This document shows positions 34,831-43,729 of a DNA stretch of 64,000 bases, one piece after another. The stretch is from Lachnospiraceae bacterium (GTDB taxonomy: Bacteria > Bacillota > Clostridia > Lachnospirales > Lachnospiraceae). Made by a program: the position numbers and the translations under genes. The DNA lies in the NCBI GenBank assembly GCA_029062895.1, contig JAIDPF010000098.1:1-64000 (forward strand), given 5' to 3'. Position 1 is the first letter of the stretch. Each line of letters begins with the position of its first letter. A model generated the notes under the pieces. That model made no database searches, was not told the DNA's origin, and was given only the letters and a program-made list of their open reading frames with translations.

Positions 34831-36363
34831 TTAGGCTTTATGCCCGCCGATCTGTTGATTGCGACTGATGGCTGTAGCGCCTTCCTCAAGATTCATACCC
34901 TTGACAATCGCATTTTTGCCATATTTCTTTTTCATTTCCAACACCGTCTTCTGAATCCGTTTTTCACGTTCTAACTCTTCTTCCTCTTTTTTTCTCTGCT
35001 CTTCCAATGCCTCATAATCCGTAAAAAGATTCATCTGCTCATAATGCTCTTCCTGCTTAATCCTGCTTTCTTCCACAACATGATTAGCCACCAGCGTAAT
35101 CCTTCTGACCAAAAGAATAGGGTTGATGATCCTGTCATACAGCTCCATGACAGCCTCCTTAATCAGTCTGGCAGAAGAAGTCTGCCTTGCAAGATTGGCC
35201 GTTCCATGAGCATGCTTTGGTTTCCTACGTCCATAGCCATCCGTCGTAACCGGTCCCTGATACATCTTTTTGATCTTCGGATCGGTCAGATTTATGATAT
35301 CATAACCTATCGTCAGAATCACCTGATCCGTCACCAGTCCCTTATCCACCAGATCAAGCGATATCAGATCCGCCATCTCTTTCACAACTAACGCTGTCTT
35401 CTTTGTATCATACGGGCAGGCAAGAACCTGACCGGAGCATAAGCTGTTATTCTCCGGCTGGTACGCTTTGACATCGGCAATTGTCACCGGTTCATATCCC
35501 CATGCATGATCAATCAGCAGCTGGGCATTGATTCCAAACAGCCTGTATAATAAATCCTCATTATAAAATTCGTCAGCTTTTCCAAGAGAACATCTCGCAA
35601 TATCCCCCATGGTATATAATCCATTTTCTTCCAGCTTCTTCGCGTATCCCCTGCCTACACGCCAGAAATCCGTCAGCGGCCGATGATTCCATAGTCTGCG
35701 GCGGTATGTGATCTCATCCAGATAGGCGATCCGGATTCCCCGTTCATCCGGTTCTACATGTTTTGCCTCCACATCCATCGCAACCTTGCAAAGATACAGA
35801 TTCGTACCAATTCCTGCTGTTGCCGTGATGCCCGTCGTATCTAAGATATCCCGTATGATCTTTTCCGCCAATTCGGAAGCCGTCATATGATAGGCGGCAA
35901 GATAATGGGTCACATCCATAAATACCTCATCAATAGAATACACATGAATATCTTCCGGCGCTACATACTTTAAGTAGATCCGATAGATATTCCGGCTGTA
36001 TTCCATATAAAGAGCCATTCGGGGCGGCGCTACGATATAATCCACCGCAAAAGCTTCCGAACTTTCCAGCACCTTTGCGTCATAACTGCTCCCACATAAC
36101 TTATGCCCCGGCGACTTTGACCGTCTCTGCCCATTGACTTCCCCGACCTGCTGTACGACCTCAAAAAGTCTCGCCCGTCCAGGAATACCATACGCCTTCA
36201 GGGATGGCGAAACCGCAAGACAGATCGTCTTTTCGGTACGGCTTTCATCCGCCACTACCAGATTCGTGGTCAACGGATCCAAATTCCTCTCCACACATTC
36301 CACGGAGGCATAAAACGATTTTAAATCAATCGAAATGTAAATATGCTTATTCTGATCCGACAT
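34831..36363 (-). CDS. Y-family DNA polymerase (DinB/UvrX-like)
   Basis: 510 aa. Translesion polymerase family: YISIDLKSFYASVECVERN holds the first catalytic Asp, HVYSIDEVFMDVT the Asp-Glu pair, followed by GIGTNLYLCKVAMD and a helix-hairpin-helix-like region (GRGYAKKLEENGL), then a little-finger domain and a charged coiled tail from about 450. It resembles plasmid/SOS-associated UvrX-like members more than short DinB. ATG 36363 (GGGG 6 nt before) is preferred; ATG 36369 and GTG 36375 are possible. No LexA box was recognised upstream. Confidence 0.88.
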   Translation of the reverse strand: MSDQNKHIYISIDLKSFYASVECVERNLDPLTTNLVVADESRTEKTICLAVSPSLKAYGIPGRARLFEVVQQVGEVNGQRRSKSPGHKLCGSSYDAKVLESSEAFAVDYIVAPPRMALYMEYSRNIYRIYLKYVAPEDIHVYSIDEVFMDVTHYLAAYHMTASELAEKIIRDILDTTGITATAGIGTNLYLCKVAMDVEAKHVEPDERGIRIAYLDEITYRRRLWNHRPLTDFWRVGRGYAKKLEENGLYTMGDIARCSLGKADEFYNEDLLYRLFGINAQLLIDHAWGYEPVTIADVKAYQPENNSLCSGQVLACPYDTKKTALVVKEMADLISLDLVDKGLVTDQVILTIGYDIINLTDPKIKKMYQGPVTTDGYGRRKPKHAHGTANLARQTSSARLIKEAVMELYDRIINPILLVRRITLVANHVVEESRIKQEEHYEQMNLFTDYEALEEQRKKEEEELEREKRIQKTVLEMKKKYGKNAIVKGMNLEEGATAISRNQQIGGHKA

Positions 36364-36385
36364 ACGCATCCCCACTTTCCATGAA

Positions 36386-36411
36386 AACTCTCTAAAAGAG
36401 TTATGTAAATC
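36386..36411. repeat. Solo end of the 99-bp palindrome family
   Basis: GAGTTATGTAAATC (36398-36411) matches the right end of the 99-bp repeats; its GAGTT also pairs with AACTC at 36386-36390. No stem or conserved apex is present, so it is a remnant, an insertion-site sequence or a chance match. Confidence 0.5.
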
Positions 36412-36435
36412 GGAACAGCAATCATGGAACCCCCA

Positions 36436-36687
36436 CTATGAAAACAAATTCATAAAACCCGTGATCTTCTTCGCATCCTCTATGATCTCCTGTCCATGAT
36501 TACGCAGATACTCTTCCAGTTCACAGATCTCTTCTTCGTTAAAGCCCTGTGATTTTGTAATCCTGCACTCCGGCACGCCTCCTTCCGCGCAGTCATTCTC
36601 CCTTTCTATCATCACGGAAACAAACGGTTTTCCCTGCTTATTCAAAACAGCGGAATGTGTAATCTTTAATTTATGCGCATCTTTCAT
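36436..36687 (-). CDS. Small conserved hypothetical protein
   Basis: 83 aa with no recognised domain. It is soluble, with a beta-like first half (HKLKITHSAVLNKQGKPFVSV) and helical, acidic second half (EEEICELEEYLRNHGQEI). The start is unclear: ATG 36687 is the natural one, but an in-frame ATG (36699) twelve bases upstream is supplied by the ~80-bp repeat, whose GGAAAGG lies 13 nt before ATG 36687. It lies between alkD and the Y-family polymerase. A DNA-repair link is only suggested by position. Confidence 0.6.
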   Translation of the reverse strand: MKDAHKLKITHSAVLNKQGKPFVSVMIERENDCAEGGVPECRITKSQGFNEEEICELEEYLRNHGQEIIEDAKKITGFMNLFS

Positions 36688-36688
36688 A

Positions 36689-36769
36689 ATAATAGCCATG
36701 CCTTTCCATAACCTGCGATTCTTGACAACGAAAAGCGTAAGCTTTTTGTTGTATGCTGCCGCAGGCACA
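36689..36769 (-). repeat. ~80-bp intercistronic repeat, copy 1 of 3
   Basis: Minus-strand layout: TGTGCCTGCGGCAGCATACA, stem ACAACAAAAAGC-TTAC-GCTTTTCGTTGT, a variable ~15 nt, then TTATGGAAAGGCATGGCTAT directly before the gene start. Copies at 47629-47709 and 48933-49012 share the layout and most bases. Confidence 0.85.
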
Positions 36770-36777
36770 ATAATTGC

Positions 36778-36824
36778 AAACCGAATTTATTCGGTTTTGA
36801 AAAACTCTTTGATTTTTCAATCTA
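36778..36824. repeat. Two small hairpins upstream of the intercistronic repeat
   Basis: The palindrome AAACCGAATTTATTCGGTTT (from 36778) is followed by TTTGAAAAACTCTTTGATTT and CAATCTAA, a weaker member of the GATTGAAAAA hairpin group. They fill the gap after alkD and may end its transcript. Confidence 0.55.
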
Positions 36825-36843
36825 ATCCCCCTGCCGTCCTCCT

Positions 36844-37527
36844 CTACTTCTTTATCTTCAAGGATCTTAAATATTTCTTTTGTTCCTCGGTAATCCTTCT
36901 GCTCTCTACTGCCTTCTGGATAGCCTTATTGTGCGTCCATGTTTCCAGCCTTTTCTGCTCAATAAAACAAACTGCAGCATCATACTGCTTTGCTAACGCA
37001 GTAGCAAAATACCATGCAATCATCATATTGACATAGTATTCCTCGGACCTTATGGAGCATACCATTTCCAGATATTCCGGTTCAAAAGCATCATCAAGAT
37101 AAAGGCTCATCAGCATGCCAATGCCAAACCTGACCGTATAAACCCGGTCGGATGCGATCCATCTCCGGATCTTTTCAAGAAGCTCAGGCAGATGCTTTTT
37201 AAACGATTTCGGGGAAATCTGATCACAGGTCGCCCAATTATCTATATACGGCAAAAAAGCGTCCATAGCCTGCACGCATGCTTCATAATCCTTCATCCCT
37301 TCTATGATAAATCCATGCAGATTATTCTCCTCATAATACTTATGCGGAAGGTCGTGAAGGAATGTGTCAATATCCGGTTCCTTTGCCAGTTTTTTAGCAA
37401 GCTTTCTTAATTCCGGCGTTCTGACGCCGATCACGCATTTCGGATCCACTGTCGGCATCAGACCGCAGGAAAATTCCCTGTATTTCTCATCCTGTAAATC
37501 AAACAACACTTTTTGTATTTCTGTCAT
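36844..37527 (-). CDS. AlkD-like DNA alkylation repair protein
   Basis: 227 aa, all-helical HEAT-like repeat protein of the AlkD DNA glycosylase family, which removes 3- and 7-alkylpurines. Recognisable are GVRTPELRKLAKKLAKE, the long central DNWATCDQISPKSFKKH (catalytic-site Trp and Asp region of AlkD) and the C-terminal NKAIQKAVESRRIT. It lies next to a Y-family polymerase region, so a small damage-response neighbourhood is plausible. GGATGATGGG precedes ATG 37527. Confidence 0.85.
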   Translation of the reverse strand: MTEIQKVLFDLQDEKYREFSCGLMPTVDPKCVIGVRTPELRKLAKKLAKEPDIDTFLHDLPHKYYEENNLHGFIIEGMKDYEACVQAMDAFLPYIDNWATCDQISPKSFKKHLPELLEKIRRWIASDRVYTVRFGIGMLMSLYLDDAFEPEYLEMVCSIRSEEYYVNMMIAWYFATALAKQYDAAVCFIEQKRLETWTHNKAIQKAVESRRITEEQKKYLRSLKIKK

Positions 37528-37542
37528 ATTCGCCCATCATCC

Positions 37543-38202
37543 TTATCTGGTTTCTATAGAAGCTCCATTTTCCCATACAATATTCTGACGCAGCCGCTCC
37601 GTCTCCTTATTCAAAAAATCAGCAGAATTTTGCGGCAGTTCTATCTCTTGAAAAGCATCTTCAATATAGTTACAGATATAGATTTTACTTCTGCAGTTTA
37701 GAAATACCCAGTGAAACTTTTGTCTTCTGTTTTCCTGAATCTGCCGCATCGTTAAAAAAAGCTCCCCTGCGTCGATTTCATATTCATTAAGCGGATGCAG
37801 AAAAAGATAGAGCCCGTTATACCGTCTGTGCTGATAGTTTGTATTTAGTTTTTCCAACTTTTCACGAAACCGGTATTCCGCCTTATAAATGTAATCCTGC
37901 TCTTTGCTCTCATCCGGCAGGACTGCCCAGAAGCGTCCATTATAAAAATACAGACGCTCCCCATAACGTTCCGCCATCAACTCAGGAAGTTCTTCCATAA
38001 GACACCCGAGATACTTTTCAATAAAGTTTTTTGTCTGTCCGTCATCCGGCAGCAGCGCCTGACTCACTTCTAGTCCCAGCTCCATCTCCTCATTGATCCA
38101 GTCTGGGGATTCGCTCTTGATAAATCCCGGTTTGTATTCCTGCCAAAGATATTTTAACGAGAGGGCCGCATAGATTTCATTGAATAGTTTTTCGTAAGCC
38201 AT
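37543..38202 (-). CDS. Hypothetical protein, possibly nuclease-like
   Basis: 219 aa, soluble, no recognised family. Near the N-terminus KSESPDWINEEMELGLEVSQ has the spacing of a PDDEXK-like site (Asp, then Glu in a hydrophobic strand), and later strands VFLNCRSKIYIC suit such a fold. This is only a weak motif match. GGGGAGG precedes ATG 38202. It lies between the flippase and alkD, 21 nt from the flippase stop, so it is probably co-transcribed with the flippase. Confidence 0.6.
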   Translation of the reverse strand: MAYEKLFNEIYAALSLKYLWQEYKPGFIKSESPDWINEEMELGLEVSQALLPDDGQTKNFIEKYLGCLMEELPELMAERYGERLYFYNGRFWAVLPDESKEQDYIYKAEYRFREKLEKLNTNYQHRRYNGLYLFLHPLNEYEIDAGELFLTMRQIQENRRQKFHWVFLNCRSKIYICNYIEDAFQEIELPQNSADFLNKETERLRQNIVWENGASIETR

Positions 38203-38223
38203 ATCTATACCTCCCCTATAAAT

Positions 38224-39675
38224 CTATCTTACCACTGTCCGCAACTTCTGAAATATCATTTTTACATTATTTCTGAATAATTCATCCTTCAAAATAACCA
38301 GCATCAGACCATAGGAAACAACGCCTGTTGCGATCAACGCCAAAAGTCCCAACACACTCGTTGGCAGATACCTTCGAGCAATCAGCAGTACCACCAACAT
38401 AAAGAAGGAAGAAAGGAGATATTTAAATGCGCCTTCAAATATATTCTTAAATTCTAACTGATGCGACAGACAGCAATATCCAATCTGTATTGAAACACCG
38501 ATAATCTCAGCGCTGACGGATGCAATCGCCGCTCCGATGGCAGCAATTCGAGGAATTAAAATAAGATTTATGACAAGATTGCACACTGCCGCTACCGCTA
38601 CAGAAAATGTATAGACATTTTGTTGTTTGGTGGATATCAGATAAGAGTAGCCTGTCAGATAAGCCAGACTGACCGCTACCACAAGAATACTAAAAATTGG
38701 CATTAAAACTTCCACCAGATCATACCCTTCGCCAAAAAAGACCGGCACAAAAGTTCCCGCAACTCCGATCAAACCAAACATAATGGGAAAAGCCAAAAAC
38801 GTGGTAAACCGATACGCTTTATATATGTAAAACAATACATCTTCCTTCTTTTGGTTTTCAAATAGATTGGCCACCCTCGGCAGAACCACCATCGCAATTG
38901 AAGTGACAATACTCAAAGAAAATCTTGCGACTTTTTCCGCCTGTTCGTAACAGCCGTTTTGATAAGAAGAACCTGTGATCCATCCGATCATCGATTTATC
39001 CAATACACAATATACTTGGGTTGCCATAGTTGGCAGGAATAATAATATAATATCCTTGATGTTTTTCAGTGGATGGACGTCACTTACTTTTACGAGTATT
39101 TTAGGCAGCGAGAACCACATGGACGCATTTCCCAGAATGGCAAATCCTACCACGGAGGCAGCATACAGCCACAGATCTGAAGAATCATTGATAAAGACAA
39201 AGATAAAGATCATATGACAAATCTTCACCACAAAATTTCTTATGGCTATTTTTTTAAAATCCTCTATTCCGTAATAAAACCATGAAATATCAAAAATGAC
39301 ATTAACAATATTAATGGATAAGATGAAATAGATTAAAATATTCTCTTTTACAAAAGAAACCATAATGAAAAAGAACGCCAAACAAATCGTACTGGCCAGC
39401 ATTCTGAAAATCTGGATCTCCCAAAATGCCTTGGAACATTCCTCTCTGTTATTCCTTACACAGGCAATGCTGCGCTGTCCATAAAGCGTCGTTCCCAGTA
39501 TGGCTGTAATAATAAAATACGACGCAATCGAATTAACATAGCTATAAATTCCAATCCCATCCGCCCCCAACACCCGGGACAAATACGGAGTTACGATCAG
39601 CGGAACTAATAATATAAACACCTGATTTACCGTATTCCAGATATAGTTACGGCCTACGCTCGGACTTTGACTCAT
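38224..39675 (-). CDS. Oligosaccharide flippase (Wzx/MOP family)
   Basis: 483 aa with about 12-14 membrane helices. The N-terminus GRNYIWNTVNQVFILLVPLIVTPYLSRVLG-type pattern (NYIWNTVNQV, PYLSRVLGADGIGIYSY) is characteristic of polysaccharide flippases that move undecaprenyl-linked repeat units. No glycosyltransferases surround it. It has a good promoter of its own and stands immediately downstream of spoIVB, where spo0A is expected in most clostridia and bacilli, so it looks like an insertion into a conserved locus. ATG 39675 is preferred by family alignment; GGGG lies about 12 nt upstream. Confidence 0.85.
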   Translation of the reverse strand: MSQSPSVGRNYIWNTVNQVFILLVPLIVTPYLSRVLGADGIGIYSYVNSIASYFIITAILGTTLYGQRSIACVRNNREECSKAFWEIQIFRMLASTICLAFFFIMVSFVKENILIYFILSINIVNVIFDISWFYYGIEDFKKIAIRNFVVKICHMIFIFVFINDSSDLWLYAASVVGFAILGNASMWFSLPKILVKVSDVHPLKNIKDIILLFLPTMATQVYCVLDKSMIGWITGSSYQNGCYEQAEKVARFSLSIVTSIAMVVLPRVANLFENQKKEDVLFYIYKAYRFTTFLAFPIMFGLIGVAGTFVPVFFGEGYDLVEVLMPIFSILVVAVSLAYLTGYSYLISTKQQNVYTFSVAVAAVCNLVINLILIPRIAAIGAAIASVSAEIIGVSIQIGYCCLSHQLEFKNIFEGAFKYLLSSFFMLVVLLIARRYLPTSVLGLLALIATGVVSYGLMLVILKDELFRNNVKMIFQKLRTVVR

Positions 39676-39723
39676 TATTGTTTTTCCCCAGATAAAATAC
39701 TTTTTCACTCAAGAGTACATCTT

Positions 39724-39752
39724 ATTCTACACTTACTTCCCCGGTTTGTCAA
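39724..39752 (-). promoter_or_regulatory. Sigma-A promoter of the flippase gene, with a 0A-box-like sequence
   Basis: On the minus strand TTGACA-17-TAGAAT, about 50 nt before the flippase start. The plus-strand sequence TTTGTCAAA (39745-39753) over the -35 matches the 0A-box consensus TTTGTCRAA, although it is partly dictated by the -35. Confidence 0.75.
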
Positions 39753-39762
39753 AAGTTAGATT

Positions 39763-41010
39763 TCATGACTCATGTCCCAGCATATTTTCAATAAATATTC
39801 CATATCCCTTTGCGGAATCCCTGACCAGCACGTGTGTCACCGCTCCAATCAGCTTGCCGTCTTGTATGATAGGAGAACCGCTCATCCCCTGTACGATGCC
39901 TCCTGTCATTTCCAGAAGTTCCGGATCGGTGATCGTGATAGTAAGTCCTTTATTATCATTGCTATTAATATTAATGCTGTCAATTTGGATATCATAGTAT
40001 TTTAATTCTCCCGCGATATCAGATAATATTTGCGCCGGTCCCGGATGAATCTCGCTCCGATAGCCTACTTCGATAGGTTGCGGCATGCTGTCCAAAATCT
40101 GCTGGCTGAGATTTCCAAACACGCCGTTAGACGTATTGTTGTCGATCGTACCGATGATATTATCATGAACATAATGTATCATACCGGTAATCTCTCCCGG
40201 ATGTCCTGACTGTCCCTTTTCGATGGCAATCACCTGAGAACGATAGAGCTCTCCCCTGTTCATATCCATGAGTACGCCAGTATCCGCATCGGCAATTCCA
40301 TGACCCAGCGCTCCGAAATTTCCATCCAGATCAAGATACGTCAAGGTTCCGACCCCCTGAGCGCTGTCCCTGACCCAGATGCCCAGTTTATACTCACCAG
40401 ACTGATTCTGTACCGGAATCACGGAGATCGATAAGATTTCTTCATTTCTGCGCAGCGTCACGGAAAGCGGTTCACCGTCTGAACTTTCGATCAGATCAAT
40501 CAAGTCCCTTTTTCTGGTAACGTTCTGACCATTCACTGTAAGTATATAATCGCCTTTTTGCAAAAATCCTTCTGCGGGCGCGCATTCTATTCCCATATTG
40601 TTGACAAAAGAACCGGTATCAATCACAAGGATTCCGTCCGTCTCCACATAGATACCAACAGTGGTTCCCATAGGGATCAGCATCTGTTCCTCTACAACAC
40701 GGATCGATACCTCCTTATATGGAATGATACCAAATAACTTTAAAAAGGCAACATAATTTTCCTGTTCTCCGGTAATCATGGTAAATTCTCTGGAAAAATC
40801 AATAGGAATATTCGCATCCGCCTTTGCTGTTTCCGGTACAATCACACCGCTGACCGGCACGCAAAAATCAATCTCCTGTTCAGAACACGCCTTTAAATTG
40901 ATCGCATCCGGAATCATAGATAGATAATATTGATAAACTAGCAGTATACCCCCCAGAATTACAAACAACGCTATAAAAAATGTTACTCTCTTAAAAAATC
41001 TACGACCCAT
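39763..41010 (-). CDS. spoIVB: SpoIVB peptidase
   Basis: 415 aa. A forespore-secreted S55 serine peptidase that signals across the intermembrane space to start sigma-K processing. An N-terminal membrane anchor (VTFFIALFVILGGILLVYQY) is followed by a PDZ domain (GFLQKGDYILTVNG, IDLIESSDGEPLSV) and the peptidase domain with ALGHGIADADTG (His) and GMSGSPIIQDGKLIGAVTH (Ser). ATG 41010 is chosen because AAGG stands 9 nt before it. It follows recN after a terminator hairpin. Its usual downstream neighbour spo0A is absent. Confidence 0.94.
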   Translation of the reverse strand: MGRRFFKRVTFFIALFVILGGILLVYQYYLSMIPDAINLKACSEQEIDFCVPVSGVIVPETAKADANIPIDFSREFTMITGEQENYVAFLKLFGIIPYKEVSIRVVEEQMLIPMGTTVGIYVETDGILVIDTGSFVNNMGIECAPAEGFLQKGDYILTVNGQNVTRKRDLIDLIESSDGEPLSVTLRRNEEILSISVIPVQNQSGEYKLGIWVRDSAQGVGTLTYLDLDGNFGALGHGIADADTGVLMDMNRGELYRSQVIAIEKGQSGHPGEITGMIHYVHDNIIGTIDNNTSNGVFGNLSQQILDSMPQPIEVGYRSEIHPGPAQILSDIAGELKYYDIQIDSININSNDNKGLTITITDPELLEMTGGIVQGMSGSPIIQDGKLIGAVTHVLVRDSAKGYGIFIENMLGHES

Positions 41011-41040
41011 CCAGATAACCTTGCCTTCCATAATTGATAG

Positions 41041-41077
41041 AAAAAGGACATGCCGCATTTGCAGACGTGTCCTTTTT
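41041..41077 (-). terminator. Hairpin terminator after recN
   Basis: AAAAAGGACA pairs with TGTCCTTTTT around a 17-nt loop that itself partly pairs. A/T runs flank it on both sides; it overlaps the region just upstream of spoIVB. Confidence 0.8.
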
Positions 41078-41105
41078 AGTATGTCACATTTTATAAGATT
41101 TAACG

Positions 41106-42788
41106 TTATTTCATTTTTGTTTGATCTGCCAGATTTTTCAATTCTTCAGCGTTTTTAAGCACAGCGTCCGTAATATTGTCAGATCCGAGGAGTCTTGCAA
41201 TCTCCGCAATCGAATCTTCCCTTCCAAGCGTCTCAAGCGTGGTCACTGTCTTCTTATCCACTTCCTTTTTTTCAATCAGATAATGTGTATCTGCCATGGC
41301 GGCAATCTGAGGGAGATGGGTGATGCAGATGACCTGATGCTCTTTTCCAAGAATTGCCATCTTTTCCGCAACTTTCCAAGCCGTCTTTCCACTGATTCCG
41401 GTATCGATCTCATCAAAGATCAGGGTATCGATCTGATCCTTTCTGGCAAATACCGTTTTTAACGCAAGCATGATACGCGACAGTTCCCCACCGCTCGCAA
41501 CCTCTTTCAATGAGCGCATCTTCTCTCCGGGATTCAAAGAGATCAGAAAATCCACTTCGTCATATCCGTCAACGCCGCAGCTTTCTTTTTTTGCCACATC
41601 CACCGTAAAAGATACTTTTAAGAAATTCAGATCCTCCAGCGCCTCCTGAATCTGCACGGATAATACTTCCGCCTGCCGCTTCCTGATCTTATGAGCTTTG
41701 TCAGCCATACTGAACATCTTCTTTTCCAGCGCGGCGATTTCTTCTTTCCGACCTGCAACATAATTTTCTAAATCTTTTAATTTATCCAGTTTCTCCTGCT
41801 GCCGTTCCCCATATGCAACCACCTGAGCGATACTCGCTCCGTACTTTGCCTTAATGTGGTTGATACTGTCCAACCTCGTCTCTACCGCATTATATTCCTG
41901 CTCCGAAAACGCAGCGTTCTCCATATAATCCTTCAGTTCTCTCGCGGCGCCATGAAGCAGGCTCTCCGCATCAGTAAGCTGTTCCAGAACCGAAGTAAGC
42001 TCCGCATCCAGATCGGCTGCCTGATTCATTTCATGAAGGGCATATCCCAGTTGATCCAATATCCCGCCCTGATCCTGTTCCAAATAATTGGCGGTACGAT
42101 TAACGGAATCCGCGATCCTTTTAAAATTCTGCATTTTGTGAAACTGCTTCTCCAGTTCCTCGTCTTCCCCTTCTTTGAGTTGGGCCGAAAAGATTTCATT
42201 CACCTCATATTCCGCCAATGCGATCTCTCTCTGCCTTGCCGCATCATCCATGAATAACTCTTCGACTTCCTTTTTATACTCTTCACATACCCTGTACTGC
42301 TCCGCAAGCTCCATTTTAATCTTTTCAAGTTCTTCTCCACAGTATTCATCCAAAAGCATCTGACACTTCTTATTTTGTAATAAAGACTGATGCTCCCGCT
42401 GCCCGTGAATATTAATCAGAAACTCGGCAAGCTCCTTTACCTGTTTTGCAGATACCGTCTCCCCGCATACTTTCATAATGCTTTTTCCGGGCATGATCTT
42501 TCTTGTCAGGATCAGGATACCGTCTTCTTCGATCGGAAGATCCATCTCCCTGATCTTTTCCAGCTGTTGTTCCTGTCCAATCTGAAACACCAGCTCCACC
42601 AACGCGTAATCCGCGCCCTCTCGGATCACATCATGCTCAACCTTTCCGCCAAGAGCATAACCTATCGATCCAATCACGATCGATTTACCGGCTCCCGTTT
42701 CCCCGGTCAGAAGATTCAACCCCTCATGGAAATCTACTTCTGCTTCTTCAATCAATACCAGATTTTTCACGTGTAAACTGACTAACAT
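41106..42788 (-). CDS. recN: DNA repair protein RecN
   Basis: 560 aa, standard length. SMC-like ATPase that gathers double-strand break ends. Walker A is LLTGETGAGKSIVIGSIGYA, the long central region is coiled coil, and the signature VASGGELSRIMLALK and Walker B TLIFDEIDTGISG follow near residue 440-480. AAAGGAG precedes ATG. It belongs to the nadK-(argR)-recN-spoIVB block; argR, usually between nadK and recN, is missing. Confidence 0.96.
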   Translation of the reverse strand: MLVSLHVKNLVLIEEAEVDFHEGLNLLTGETGAGKSIVIGSIGYALGGKVEHDVIREGADYALVELVFQIGQEQQLEKIREMDLPIEEDGILILTRKIMPGKSIMKVCGETVSAKQVKELAEFLINIHGQREHQSLLQNKKCQMLLDEYCGEELEKIKMELAEQYRVCEEYKKEVEELFMDDAARQREIALAEYEVNEIFSAQLKEGEDEELEKQFHKMQNFKRIADSVNRTANYLEQDQGGILDQLGYALHEMNQAADLDAELTSVLEQLTDAESLLHGAARELKDYMENAAFSEQEYNAVETRLDSINHIKAKYGASIAQVVAYGERQQEKLDKLKDLENYVAGRKEEIAALEKKMFSMADKAHKIRKRQAEVLSVQIQEALEDLNFLKVSFTVDVAKKESCGVDGYDEVDFLISLNPGEKMRSLKEVASGGELSRIMLALKTVFARKDQIDTLIFDEIDTGISGKTAWKVAEKMAILGKEHQVICITHLPQIAAMADTHYLIEKKEVDKKTVTTLETLGREDSIAEIARLLGSDNITDAVLKNAEELKNLADQTKMK

Positions 42789-42841
42789 ATTACCACTCCT
42801 TTACATAAGTATTACTCTTTCTCCTATCTGATACTTATGCA

Positions 42842-43699
42842 TTAGACACTCAGCTTTTTGTGTAATACTTCCAAAAAGCCTACGTCACTCAACTTGATTA
42901 TCTTTGTTACCTGTGACGAGCGGAAAACCGTCACTCTGTCTCCCGGATGAAGGATGCCCTGTCCTGTGCCGTCAAAGCAGGCTTCCACCTCTACCGGCTT
43001 TTCTCCCCTTGGTGGAAGAACCTCAATCTCAATCTTATCCTCCGGCGACAAAATGATGCTTCTGGTACTCATCGTATGGGGACAGACTGGGGTCAATACG
43101 ATCAGCCTCGCCTTGGGTTCCACAATGGAACCTCCCGCGGAAAGATTGTAACCGCTGGAACCGGTTGGCGTACTTAATATCATCCCGTCAGCGTAAAAAT
43201 CATTCAGATACTTTCCATTGACGGAAACACGATAACCAATGATCTGAAAATCTCCGTGTCTTGTCAGCACTACATCATTCAAGGCACTGATTTCTTCTAT
43301 ACCTGCTACTTCCGCCCCCACTCCTTTGCAGTCAACTACACCTGCCAGCATCATCCGCTCTTCCATATGGTAATCATCTGAGACAAGCCGTCTCATGGCA
43401 TCAGGGATGTTGTTCCGCTCAATCTCCGTCAGATACCCCAGCGTACCAAGATTAATACCGATTAACGGAATCCCGAGTCCCACGATGTCATTCGCCGCCC
43501 TGATCATCGTTCCGTCTCCGCCCAGCACGATGATGCACTCCGTTTCCGCCGTAATTCGCCCGGACGATCTTTCCTCAATATTCTCTTCGACTACAACCTC
43601 CACACCGGGATCACATCGATAAAGTTCCTCCCGCACCATAGTTGCAACTTTCAAATCAACGTCTTTAAGATGATTCGGCATGATATAAAATCTTTTCAT
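42842..43699 (-). CDS. nadK: NAD kinase
   Basis: 285 aa. Phosphorylates NAD to NADP. IIVLGGDGTMIRAA is the GGDG motif, GINLGTLGYLTEI the NE/D-like region, and DGMILSTPTGSSGYNLSAGG the second conserved block. ATG 43699 has GGAG about 7 nt before it; ATG 43711 is less likely. A compact hairpin CCGCC-GAA-GGCGG (43712-43724) lies just upstream of the ribosome binding site, in the gap after tlyA. Confidence 0.95.
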   Translation of the reverse strand: MKRFYIMPNHLKDVDLKVATMVREELYRCDPGVEVVVEENIEERSSGRITAETECIIVLGGDGTMIRAANDIVGLGIPLIGINLGTLGYLTEIERNNIPDAMRRLVSDDYHMEERMMLAGVVDCKGVGAEVAGIEEISALNDVVLTRHGDFQIIGYRVSVNGKYLNDFYADGMILSTPTGSSGYNLSAGGSIVEPKARLIVLTPVCPHTMSTRSIILSPEDKIEIEVLPPRGEKPVEVEACFDGTGQGILHPGDRVTVFRSSQVTKIIKLSDVGFLEVLHKKLSV

Positions 43700-43729
43700 A
43701 CTAATCTCCATACCGCCTTCGGCGGCTCA

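Noticed and set aside
36436..36768. N-terminal extension of the small gene into the ~80-bp repeat
   Set aside because: The same residues (KKLTL..., LWKGM) would arise wherever the repeat lies, so they come from the element rather than from the protein.
41010..41040. Fourth copy of the ~80-bp repeat before spoIVB (TTATGGAAGGCAAGGTTATC)
   Set aside because: Only the terminal ~20 bases resemble the repeat; the upstream stem is the recN terminator, so a chance match or a distant remnant is more likely.
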